Source of the DNA: Diphasiastrum complanatum
Lineage: Eukaryota > Streptophyta > Lycopodiopsida > Lycopodiales > Lycopodiaceae
NCBI GenBank assembly: GCA_029204225.1
Contig: CM055112.1
Coordinates: 28,670,280-28,720,702, forward strand
Direction of reading: 5' to 3'
Length of the DNA: 50,423 bases
Both the position numbers and the translations under genes were made by a program. This document shows, piece after piece, positions 42,611-50,423 of this stretch (positions are counted from its first letter, which is position 1; each line of letters begins with the position of its first letter). The notes under the pieces were generated by a model. The model searched no databases and was not told where the DNA came from. It was given only the letters and a program-made list of their open reading frames with translations.

Positions 42611-44746
42611 ATGTCTACAAGTGGAGGTTTTATGTTGGAGAGCAATGATAGGCTTACCTCAATCAACTATTCTACTTGGAAGGTGAGGATGGAGTCCTTA
42701 TTGGAGATTAATGAGTTGATGGAGATTGTTGCAGGTGTGGAGGAGAGGCCTCAAGCACCTCAACATCAAGTGAGGTATGACAAGAGAGCAAATAAATCTC
42801 TACACATGATTAAGATGAATGTTACCAATGAACTTCTCAAGGAAATTGGTAAGTGCACATCATCTTTGGAGGCTTGGGAAGCTTTGAAGAAGCTTTATGA
42901 ATCCAAGTCTACATCAAGAGTGCTTACTCTTAGGAGGCAAATCTTTCAAAGTTTGCAAAAGAAGGAAGAGAGTACTCATGCTTTTGTTTTGAGGGTTAAA
43001 GCATTCAATGACGAGTTAGCATGTATTGATGAAAGCATTAAGGAGGTAGAACTTGTTCAAGTTATACTTAATGGCTTGTTGGATGATCATGCTAATCTTG
43101 TTCAAAGTTTTGCTATGCAAAAGACTTTGCCAAGTATTGTGGATTTGCAAGAGATCTTGGTGAATGAGGAGTATAGGCTTCAATCAAGAAGAGGTGGATC
43201 TACATCGACATCTCATTATGAAGAGGAGGCTATGTTCATCAAAGGCAAGTTCAAGGGCAAAGGAAAAGGCAAGTGGTCTAAAGGGCAAGATCAAGGTGAT
43301 ACTTCTTATTTTGGCAAAAAGAAAGATAAGTCTAAGTTCAAATGCTTTTATTGTGGAATCAAAGGGCATTTTGCATATAAATGTTTGAAGAAGCAAAGAG
43401 ATGAAGGTAGCAAGCAAATCAACTTTACTACTAATGATGAGGATCTAGGTGGTGGTGATTCTCTTTTGATGTGTTCTTCAAGTCCAATATCAAGTGAAGG
43501 TGACAAAGATTCATGGTGGATTGATAGTGGAGCTAGTTCACACATGACTAGTCACAAGGAGTTCTTTACTTCTTTGGTCACTTATGTTGGAGCCAAGAAA
43601 GCAATTCACATGGCCAATGGTGGTGAGTGTGTGATCAAAGGTATTGGTTCAATTCCTATTTGTCTCTCTACTAATAGGAAAGCAAGACTTGATGGTGTTC
43701 TTTACATTCCTTCACTTTCAAAGAATTTGTTAATTGTTGGTCAAATGATAGAGAAAGGATACATGGTAAAGGTTGATGGTGATGTTTTTTTCATTACAAA
43801 GGAAGAAATCTTGGTTGCTAGGGGCAATAGACAAGGTAGACTTTTCAAGCTTGATGCTTTTGTGGCTAACAAAAAGGATGGAATGGAAAAGGAGATTGGT
43901 CTCAACTTTCCAAAGTTACCTTTTAGCATCAATAAGATTGGTGGATCTTATGCAAAGTCTAACAAGCTTCCTTATGCTAGATCTAGGTCAAGATCTAATA
44001 TGCTTCTTGGAGATGTTCATCTTTGTGCTAACTTGGCTAGTCTTGAGGATAATGATGTTCTTCATGGCAAGTGCGAGCATGAAAAAGTTGAGAAAAGAGC
44101 TGACTTCATCAATGGAGGTGAAGGTTCTTCCTTGGAAAAGATTGTTGCTAATGATTTCTTTGATTATATGGAAAAAGATGTTGCTAGGTGCATGCATGAA
44201 GGAGATGGTTCTTCTACATTCTTTTGTGATGAGTCCAAGAAAGTCATTTTTGCAGCAAGTGGAGTCACATGTCTTCGTAAAGAGAGTAGATCAAATGGTT
44301 CTATCAAGAGACTTGGTGAGGGAGATAGCCACAAGTCAAGAAGAAGAGAAGTATGTGAAGAGTTCAAAGTAGGATGTACTTTGAATGATGTCATTGTGAA
44401 TGATAGTGAGGAAGAATCATTATCATATGAGTCATTACCTAAAACATTGAGTAGAAGTTCTTGTTTGAAAAAAGAGAGTACTTCAATCATTCTTATGTTG
44501 AAGGTACTAATCATTTTTTTCATGGCTTCTAATGTCCTTGAGGTTTCTACTTCTTATGATGCAATCATTAAGTGGGAGTCTTATGAGGGAAAGAGTAATG
44601 GAGGATTGGTTATTGGGAAGATCCAAGTCATGGATCTCACATCTCTTCATCAACTCAAAAGATTCTATGATTGTGAATTGATCACTCATGATCGGGATGG
44701 CAAAAGATTGGTTGCAGAAGACTACATGGAGCAAATCGAGAGGTAA
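42611..44746 (+). CDS. Gag-protease polyprotein with unknown C-terminal region (711 aa)
   Basis: Start chosen at ATG 42611 (MSTSGGFMLESNDRLTSINY), where Copia gag normally begins; the frame is open upstream but has no earlier ATG. Residues 15-195 are a UBN2-type gag (STWKVRMESLL, SLEAWEALKKLYES, VLTLRRQIFQSL). A Lys/Gly-rich tract and a CCHC knuckle C245-C248-H253-C258 (CFYCGIKGHFAYKC) follow. The protease active site DSGA is at 305-308 (SWWIDSGASSHMT), with LYIPSLSKNLLIVGQM after it. At about 415 the homology stops where WH.RLGH should begin. Residues 416-711 match nothing I know and include a hydrophobic segment at about 625-645. Ends TAA; the same frame stays open for 360 codons beyond it. 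Confidence 0.92.
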   Translation: MSTSGGFMLESNDRLTSINYSTWKVRMESLLEINELMEIVAGVEERPQAPQHQVRYDKRANKSLHMIKMNVTNELLKEIGKCTSSLEAWEALKKLYESKSTSRVLTLRRQIFQSLQKKEESTHAFVLRVKAFNDELACIDESIKEVELVQVILNGLLDDHANLVQSFAMQKTLPSIVDLQEILVNEEYRLQSRRGGSTSTSHYEEEAMFIKGKFKGKGKGKWSKGQDQGDTSYFGKKKDKSKFKCFYCGIKGHFAYKCLKKQRDEGSKQINFTTNDEDLGGGDSLLMCSSSPISSEGDKDSWWIDSGASSHMTSHKEFFTSLVTYVGAKKAIHMANGGECVIKGIGSIPICLSTNRKARLDGVLYIPSLSKNLLIVGQMIEKGYMVKVDGDVFFITKEEILVARGNRQGRLFKLDAFVANKKDGMEKEIGLNFPKLPFSINKIGGSYAKSNKLPYARSRSRSNMLLGDVHLCANLASLEDNDVLHGKCEHEKVEKRADFINGGEGSSLEKIVANDFFDYMEKDVARCMHEGDGSSTFFCDESKKVIFAASGVTCLRKESRSNGSIKRLGEGDSHKSRRREVCEEFKVGCTLNDVIVNDSEEESLSYESLPKTLSRSSCLKKESTSIILMLKVLIIFFMASNVLEVSTSYDAIIKWESYEGKSNGGLVIGKIQVMDLTSLHQLKRFYDCELITHDRDGKRLVAEDYMEQIER

Positions 44747-45826
44747 TTTCTTCAAGGCAAGGGAGATCTCATTGGTGAGATTATTCAGGTTTTTTGTGGA
44801 CTCAAGAAGGCTGGATTTATTAGGTTTGATACTCATCTTCACCTACTCTACTTCATGTTGGATGGAAAGTTTGGAATCTATCTTTTGATTTATGATGGTG
44901 ACATTGGTGACATTGTTTTCACTAACCTTTGTGGAAATTCGAAATCAAGCATTGATGAGTTCTTGTTGGATCTAGATCATATGTTTGAGAAGGAGTATTT
45001 CCAGAGGTTCAGGTCTAAAGATATTCATATCTTTGATATCTTTGATGATCAAGAGAAAGGTAAGCAAGTGGAAGCGACTCATTTTGCTTTACTCACATGT
45101 TTTGGAGAATTTTCTTGTGTAGATGATGCTATGCAAGTGGATATTGGTTCTCATGGTTTTCATACTGGAAATTCAAGTAATGGATCTGAAAAACAAATTT
45201 TGTTCAATGGCTTTGATGGTCAAGAGGAAGATCAAGAGGTTGGTCTCAAAGCGCTTCAACTAGCCAAAAGGGAAGGTGGCAATTTGGAGCTAGTCAAGAG
45301 CATCAAAGAAAGGTTATTTGGAAAAGATGTTATGGATCTATTTTTGCAGATTATTGAAGACTCAAGTAAGGTCAAAGGAACAGCAAAGAAGTGTTGTTCA
45401 AGTTTACTTTACTTGTTCTGTCTCATGTTTGAGTTATTTTATGAGGATGTGTGCAAATTGTCAAGTTATGGACAAACTAGCTACATTGTCTTGCAATATC
45501 TTATTGTTGGAGTTGTACTAGCATTTTTGGCTGGTTTTGCTAATGGTAATGAAGCTATTGTAGGTTCTTTTTGTCACTCATTCATGGCCAAGTCATCAAT
45601 TGTTGATGATATCTTTTGGCAAGATGGAGATGGAGGCTCATTCATGGAGTTTTATGGTGGAGACATATCAAGAAAGGACAAAGTTGGAGGAGATAAGCAA
45701 GCATTGGTCATCACTCACATTTATTGTTTGGTTGCTGTAATTTTTCAGAGAGTTCAAAGTTTGAAACATGGAGTAATCATTTCATTCACATTCTATTTGA
45801 TTCTTCATGTTCTAGTTATATCTTGA
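44747..45826 (+). CDS. Downstream ORF in frame with gag-protease, with predicted membrane segments
   Basis: Open from just after the gag stop to TGA 45824-45826 (359 codons). The first ATG is at 44855 and gives 323 residues (MLDGKFGIYLLIYDGDIGDI). Acidic N-terminal half. Hydrophobic segments at residues about 180-197 (LLYLFCLMFELFYEDV), 209-229 (VLQYLIVGVVLAFLAGFA), 283-297 (LVITHIYCLVAVIF) and 305-322 (GVIISFTFYLILHVLVI). No integrase, RT or RNase H motif. Could be an envelope-like product, a captured host fragment or decayed filler. Expression by stop readthrough or from a second message is possible but not shown. Confidence 0.6.
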   Translation, partial: FLQGKGDLIGEIIQVFCGLKKAGFIRFDTHLHLLYFMLDGKFGIYLLIYDGDIGDIVFTNLCGNSKSSIDEFLLDLDHMFEKEYFQRFRSKDIHIFDIFDDQEKGKQVEATHFALLTCFGEFSCVDDAMQVDIGSHGFHTGNSSNGSEKQILFNGFDGQEEDQEVGLKALQLAKREGGNLELVKSIKERLFGKDVMDLFLQIIEDSSKVKGTAKKCCSSLLYLFCLMFELFYEDVCKLSSYGQTSYIVLQYLIVGVVLAFLAGFANGNEAIVGSFCHSFMAKSSIVDDIFWQDGDGGSFMEFYGGDISRKDKVGGDKQALVITHIYCLVAVIFQRVQSLKHGVIISFTFYLILHVLVIS

Positions 45827-45993
45827 TGTGTAAAATTGATGTAAGAGATAGTGAAGCATCCATTTTGGACACTATTCTCTATATCAATTATGAAAGATAC
45901 TTTAGAGCCTTAGAAAGGAGATCTATACTTAGGATGGAGATCATTCTAAAGTTGGATCAAAATTCTATTGTCAAAACTATGCCAAAACTAGTT

Positions 45994-46003
45994 GAAGAGG
46001 GAG
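45994..46003 (+). promoter_or_regulatory. Polypurine tract
   Basis: GAAGAGGGAG sits immediately upstream of the right LTR (TGTGACAG), in the place of the plus-strand primer. Confidence 0.85.
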
Positions 46004-46656
46004 TGTGACAGATTTCAACTAGTTTAGTCTAGTTTAGTCATATTTTGGTAAATTGTCAATAAGAGGCCAAAACTCATTTTAGACTTAGAGATAAACTTTT
46101 TGAAGTTATATTAGTTTAAAATACATTCAATAAACACTTTTTGAAAGTGTAAGAAATATTCTAGTCGAGTTTGAGAGAGATTCAAATTTGAACTTTGGGT
46201 ACATTGAATCTAGACCCAAAAATAGTAGGGTTTACATTTTGGAGGGAAAGCCAAGTGGCCAAATAGGGTTTGGACACTCTATAAAAGGATGTAACTCGTG
46301 GAGAGACACATCTTCTCTCTTCTCTCTCTCATTTCATCATTGTACATGGTTCTCTTTGGGTTCTACTACTCATTGGTGCACTATCTTGATGTTATCTTGC
46401 AATTCTATGTGTAGAATGATCATTTATTGCTATTTTGGGTTCCACACGTGTGAAATACAGTAGGGTACTATAATTGTACGGACAGAAAACATATTTTATG
46501 TTTTGGCTCATGTTTGATTAGTATCTCTTAGAGTTTGCATCTCATTTTGTATGTAGATGCTGTTTTTTCTACATTGCAAGATTGTTGGTTTGCTCCTTAT
46601 TGTAACCAAAGGTCAAGGACATGGATTGGATTTTGAATGATCTGAAATCCTTCACA
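46004..46656 (+). repeat. Right (3') LTR, 653 bp
   Basis: Same length and ends as the left LTR. Begins TGTGACAGATTTCAAC and ends CCTTCACA, followed by the TCCAC duplication. Confidence 0.95.
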
Positions 46657-46661
46657 TCCAC
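46657..46661. repeat. Target site duplication TCCAC (right)
   Basis: Matches 41354-41358. Confidence 0.92.
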
Positions 46662-46779
46662 CACCACCCAAGCCACTGCTCCACTCATCATTCCCACAAC
46701 CACTATCACGACTAACATCATTCCTTCATTCTCGCCATTACCACCTTCACGTCCCCACCAACCATGTTTTTATCTGTAG

Positions 46780-47199
46780 AAATATTTGAGTACCAAAGTA
46801 GTTGACTCAAAGACTCCTTTCAAAGCTTTCTCTGGCTACAAACCTAGTCTAAGACACCTTCGAGTATTTGGTTGTCTTTGTTATGTACACATTCCCTCTT
46901 ATCTGAAAAAGAAACTTGACTTTGTCAGGTACAAGAGTATCTTCATTGGATATTCGACATCACACAAAGCATATCAAATTTTTTATGTCGAGTCGAGCCG
47001 AATCTCAATTAGTCGAGATGTTGTCTTCCTCAAAGACAAATTTTTCAACTTCAAGCAAAAGCAGCAAAAGCAAGAGATCGTCCCAATGACTCTCATCACC
47101 ATCGACAGGCCTCGACCTACGACTATCCCAACGAACATCGAAGATATCACTATCCCACAGCAAGGAAAATCATCATCTCAGCAACTGACTATTGTTTGA
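46780..47199 (+). pseudogene. Copia integrase C-terminal fragment
   Basis: STKVVDSKTPFKAFSGYKPS, HLRVFGCLCYVHIPSYLKKK, YKSIFIGYSTSHKAYQIFYV and SISRDVVF are the ordered blocks that link Copia integrase to RT. It starts within the block TP.E...G.KP and stops at 47199 before RT. The plus orientation differs from the neighbouring Copia pieces to the right, so it is a separate element. Before the insertion of the 41359 element this stretch lay directly next to 41358. Confidence 0.85.
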
Positions 47200-47880
47200 A
47201 GATCTGCTTGTCGCGCAAGCGAGACTGTTTTGTGTTCGTCTTCTTCTTCTTATTCACAAACAATTTTCTGTCTTTGAATTTTCTTTTCATGCGAAAGCTC
47301 CTACGGGATCCCAGACACATGACTGCACATCAAAGAACACATTCTATTCTAGTAATCAAGACACACAGCACAAGATAAAGAGATACACGAAAATAGAACG
47401 ACTGTATTATCAGTTTGGTTTTGGAGTGAGATCGTCAGTGTCTCGCTCATTGGCAGATTGACACTCTGCTCTTACGCTGTGTTCTGCTCGTTGGCAGACT
47501 TTCATGCACAGCTATGGTATTTTTACTTTCTCACTCTATTCGCTACATCTCTCTCTGTCTCTTACAGATCTCTATCAAATCTTCATCACATCGTTATGAT
47601 CCAAAGAGGATTGTTTATACCTCCACTGTGTGGAGTTTACAAGATAGCTAAACGTAGAATCACAAGACTAGTTAACGCTAATCAACTAGTTAGTTAGTCT
47701 CCATCGTTGCTATTTGTTTCAGCTGGATGTGAAGCCCGTTGAGCTGCCAGCTGACAGCGCGAAAGATTTCTCTTCGTTTGTTTCGTAATCTCCCGTTTGC
47801 TTTCGTTCTTTTCATTTCTTTTTGTAGTTTTCGTTTTGTGTCCCTTTTGCGGTTTGCAATCCTGGAGGTGTGTTTACGAT
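47200..47880 (-). other. No gene; probable LTR and leader debris of the minus-strand Copia
   Basis: On the minus strand GGTATAAACAATCC near 47615 is a possible TATA box, downstream of the RNase H end at 47881, so a 3' LTR is likely somewhere in 47450-47700. Edges could not be fixed. Duplicated bits such as CTCATTGGCAGA and CTCGTTGGCAGA occur at 47445-47500. Confidence 0.35.
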
Positions 47881-48596
47881 TCACGAATGATTCATGAATC
47901 GTTCGTGTTTTGAGTCAAAGACACGTTGACTATCGAGAATCATTCTTGTTTGACCTTCGTGTCTTGTTTGTGCTGCGACAAAGTTGCAGGAGTTCACCAA
48001 TTCTGACATTCCCTCTTGAACCTTGTAGCTTTGTTCGTTCAATCCAATTGCCTTTCTTTGTTTCGCAAAGAGTGGCTTCTCGAGTGGTTTCGTGAAGAGA
48101 TTTGCAATCATACTTTCTGATTTTACGAACTAGACCTGGAGCTCTCCTTTTGAGATCAAATCTCGAATGTGATGGTACTTCAGAGGAATGTGCTTCATCT
48201 TTGAATGGAAGACATGATCTTGGGACAGACAGATGGCACTCTGAGAGTCCATCATCATCGTGTTTGGCCCCTCTTGTGGTATCCCGATTGTCTCCAACAT
48301 CATTTGTAGCCACACTACCTCATTCGCCACTTTCAAGACTGTGACATACTCAGCTTCACAAGATGATTCAGCTACCAAGGTTTGCTTTTTGCATATCCAG
48401 CTGATTGCAGCTCCGCACGCTATTGTACATTCTCCAGTAATGGACTTGCTATCATCTTTGCAGCTCGCCCAGTTTGCATCATTGTAGTGATGCAGCTCGA
48501 ATCCTTTCTCTTTGTTTCTAGCTCTGTAGATTAATCCAATATTCTAGGTACTCTTTAGATACTGTAGGATTCGTTTGGCCATTTGCCAACACGCAG
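47881..48596 (-). pseudogene. Copia RNase H, older copy interrupted on the right
   Basis: The minus strand reads MAKRILQYLKST, a stop, then HYNDANWASCKDDSKSITGE, SWICKKQTLVAESSCEAEYV, MMDSQSAICLS, HVFHSKMKHIPLKYHHIRDL and LFTKPLEKPLF. The RNase H acidic set is visible (Asp in YNDAN, Glu in CEAEY, Asp in MDSQSA). A stop follows GELQV and precedes the last helix. The reading breaks sharply at 48596 within the block that should continue into RT, because another LTR is inserted there. Confidence 0.9.
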
Positions 48597-49225
48597 TGCG
48601 TTGGCGTGAGAGAAACATGGTTCTCTCACGAGTAGTAGTCTCGCTTCACTAGTAGACAGCTGGATCTTCTGATCCTAGACAGAATTGTCTTCACGCACAA
48701 GTGGACATGTATTCTGTATATCATCTTGATTGCTTACTAGCATCAGACTTCCTCACTCTGTTACACTCTGTGTATTCTGTTTGATCTATATATCAAGTAT
48801 GATCCAGTAAGTACGATCTCTTTGTGTAAATCTAAGATTAGAGTGATTAAGCATCTACAACTAACCAGAGAATTACAAGAGTGGCAGATTAGCCACAACC
48901 TAGGGAGTATTTGCTGACGTCATGCCATCAAATCGGATTACTGTACTTCTGGGTACTTGCATAATCTTTGGTGATATTCCTTGGAGCGTGAGCGCTGAAC
49001 GGGTTTCGTTTACCTCGTCTACCTTCTTCCGTACTGGACCGCAAAGGAATCTCGTTCGTGGATCTTTTGTATTCGGAAACTGTTCGTCTTTGTCTCTGTT
49101 GACTTTAGTGTTCGCGAAACTCTTCGTGTTTCATGTCTCCAGATGTTCGAGTTCGCGAACATCTTCGTCAAGCAAAGGGCTGAAGGCTAGAAAGGCTTTG
49201 TAATCAGAAACATTTTGTATCTTCA
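48597..49225 (-). repeat. 3' LTR of a minus-strand Copia element, nested in the RNase H copy
   Basis: On the minus strand it starts TGAAGATACAAAATG just after the purine-rich TTTGAGAGGGAGC and ends GTGTTGGCA at 48597, where the interrupted RNase H resumes. Length about 629 bp. The start is judged from the position of the purine tract and TG, so it may be off by a few bases. The other LTR lies beyond the window. Confidence 0.6.
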
Positions 49226-49238
49226 GCTCCCTCTCAAA

Positions 49239-50423
49239 TCATGATAGCTTTACGATCCCAAGACTGCTCCTTTGCCTCTCAAAGGGTCCTTTGTCCAGGG
49301 CCTTTGTGAAGATGTCAGCAACCATGTCTTTCGTTCCTATGAAGGTGGTCTGCATCATCTTCTTTTCAATCAGATCCCTGATGAAGTGATACTTGATCAC
49401 AATGTATTTCATTCTGGAATGGAACACGGGATGTTTCGTCAGGTGTATTGCAGAGGTGTTGTCCATCTGCAAGACCAGAGGCTCATTTCTTGTTTTGCCC
49501 AATTCGTCCAAGAACTGCCTTAGCCAAATTATTTCGTTGGCCATCTTTGCTGCTGCTACTTACTCTACTTCACAAGATGACTGGGTAACAACGGTCTGTT
49601 TCTTGCTGACCCAGAGAACTGCTACTCCTGATGTGATGGTGCATCTTCCTGAGATGCTTTTACAATCGTCCTTGAGAGATGCCTAGCTAGCATCGTTGTA
49701 GAAAAGTATCCTGAAACTTGCACCATGACAATAACACAAGCCATAATCCCTCGTTGATTGAAGATATTGCAAAATTTGTTTCGCAATCTTCCAATGTGTC
49801 GAGTCTGGATTCATGCAGAATTGGCTCATCTTGAACATTGCATAAGCAATATTAGGACGTGTGTTGTCTACAAGGTACATCAGTGATCCTCTCAGCTTCC
49901 TGTAAGGTGTGAGTTGCATCTGTTCTCTCTCTTCCTCAGTCCTTGGACAGTCATCATTCGTTAGCATCATCCCTACGAGCATTGGAGTGTTTGCTCCTTT
50001 GCAGTTCAGCATCCCAAAGTCCTCTAGGATCTTCTGGGTGTATCTGGACTAGTGAAGGTATAACTTACCTCCCTCATAGGCCCTATCAATTTGTAAGCCT
50101 AGGTAACACCTGGCTTCTCCCAGATCCACTATCTCGAAATGTTTCGAGATGTTTATCTTCACCTCAGCAATTAGCTGCTCACTCCTACAAAGTATCAGAG
50201 TGTCGTCCATATATACAGCCACTATGATGATCTGCCCATCTGTAATTCTGACATACACATTGGAGTCAGCCAACAGAGGCTTGAATCCTAATGATTTCAG
50301 GACTTGATCTTTCTTCTTGTACCATTGTCGGGCTGACTGTTTCAAACCGTAGATGCTTCTATGCATTCTGCATACATAGTCAGGAAGTGAATTCGAGACG
50401 AATCCTAGGGGCTGATCCATGTA
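49239..50423 (-). pseudogene. Copia reverse transcriptase (C-terminal half) and RNase H
   Basis: The minus strand, entering from the window edge, reads MDQPLGFVSNSLPDYVCRMH, IYGLKQSARQWYKK and the catalytic VAVYMDDTLIL (Copia usually YVDD). Next come DLGEARCYLGLQI, YRKLRGSLMYLVDNTRPNIA, then RNase H with YNDAS followed by a stop (expected Trp), SKKQTVVTQSSCEVE, MDNTSAIHLTKHPVFHSRMK and DMVADIFTKAL. Stops at the Trp position, after CEVE and near 50049 disable it, yet long blocks are intact, so it is younger than the Copia at 1-2890. It belongs with the LTR at 48597-49225. Confidence 0.93.

Larger units (their letters stand above)
41359..46656 (+). mobile_element. Complete non-autonomous LTR retrotransposon with gag-protease and no pol
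   Basis: 5,298 bp. Two 653-bp LTRs (41359-42011, 46004-46656), both starting TGTGA and ending TTCACA, about 95% alike by eye. A perfect 5-bp target duplication TCCAC flanks it (41354-41358, 46657-46661). The primer site follows the left LTR directly and a purine tract precedes the right one. Inside are gag with a zinc knuckle and an aspartic protease. Integrase, RT and RNase H are absent, replaced by about 1.8 kb of unrelated sequence with predicted membrane segments. It must have used enzymes of a relative. It compares with gag-only elements known as TR-GAG. Confidence 0.95.

Noticed and set aside
49239-50423. YMDD in RT as a sign of a non-Copia polymerase
   Set aside because: All flanking blocks (IYGLKQSARQWYKK, YLGLQI, YRKLRGSLMYL) are Copia; V to M is a single substitution.

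Overview
The window looks like nuclear DNA of a land plant, from a repeat-dense intergenic or heterochromatic block. Three things point there: several Ty1/Copia retrotransposons with the plant-type initiator-Met primer site (TGGTATCAGAGC), Ty3/Gypsy remains, and short GT-AG introns of 76-122 bp inside AT-rich exons. I cannot name the species. I found no ordinary host gene, rRNA, tRNA, CRISPR array or organelle insertion. Nearly every coding block belongs to a mobile element and most are broken.

Layout: 1-3.1 kb is a decayed Copia element on the minus strand (RT start, integrase, protease, gag, primer site). 3.1-10.04 kb is a mosaic of LTR-like repeats, a Copia RT scrap, a minisatellite, (AG)n, a 750-bp foldback and a tandem array of about 566-bp units. 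10.04-12.3 kb is copy A of an unfamiliar two-gene DNA element: ORF2 on plus and a transposase-like gene on minus, tail to tail. 12.4-17.3 kb holds a coiled-coil ORF, a Gypsy-type gag on minus, a 685-bp tandem duplication and a 24-bp minisatellite. 18.65-22.3 kb has a transposase fragment (minus), a broken gene that joins a histone H3-like domain to a Ulp1-like cysteine protease (plus), and an open 213-codon exon (minus). 22.3-28.2 kb is mostly non-coding, with a 187-bp trimer, an ORF2 fragment and a Copia scrap. 28.2-31.1 kb is copy D of the two-gene element, again tail to tail, followed at 32.7-34.9 kb by a second H3-like/Ulp1-like gene. 34.9-41.3 kb is Copia, LTR and Gypsy debris. 41,359-46,656 is a structurally complete LTR retrotransposon (653-bp LTRs, 5-bp target duplication TCCAC) that has gag and protease but no integrase or reverse transcriptase, and carries a long extra region with predicted membrane segments. 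46.7-50.4 kb is further Copia debris, including one nested insertion.

Most interesting: (1) two diverged copies of an H3-like plus Ulp1-like fusion share derived residues and intron positions, and both sit beside pieces of the same transposase family; (2) the tail-to-tail transposase/ORF2 pair occurs in two copies with conserved introns; (3) the pol-less gag-protease retrotransposon has its extra region in frame with gag behind a single stop codon. I infer that (1) and (2) may be parts of one large, undescribed plant DNA transposon, but both fusion copies here are disabled, so intact relatives would be needed to confirm it.
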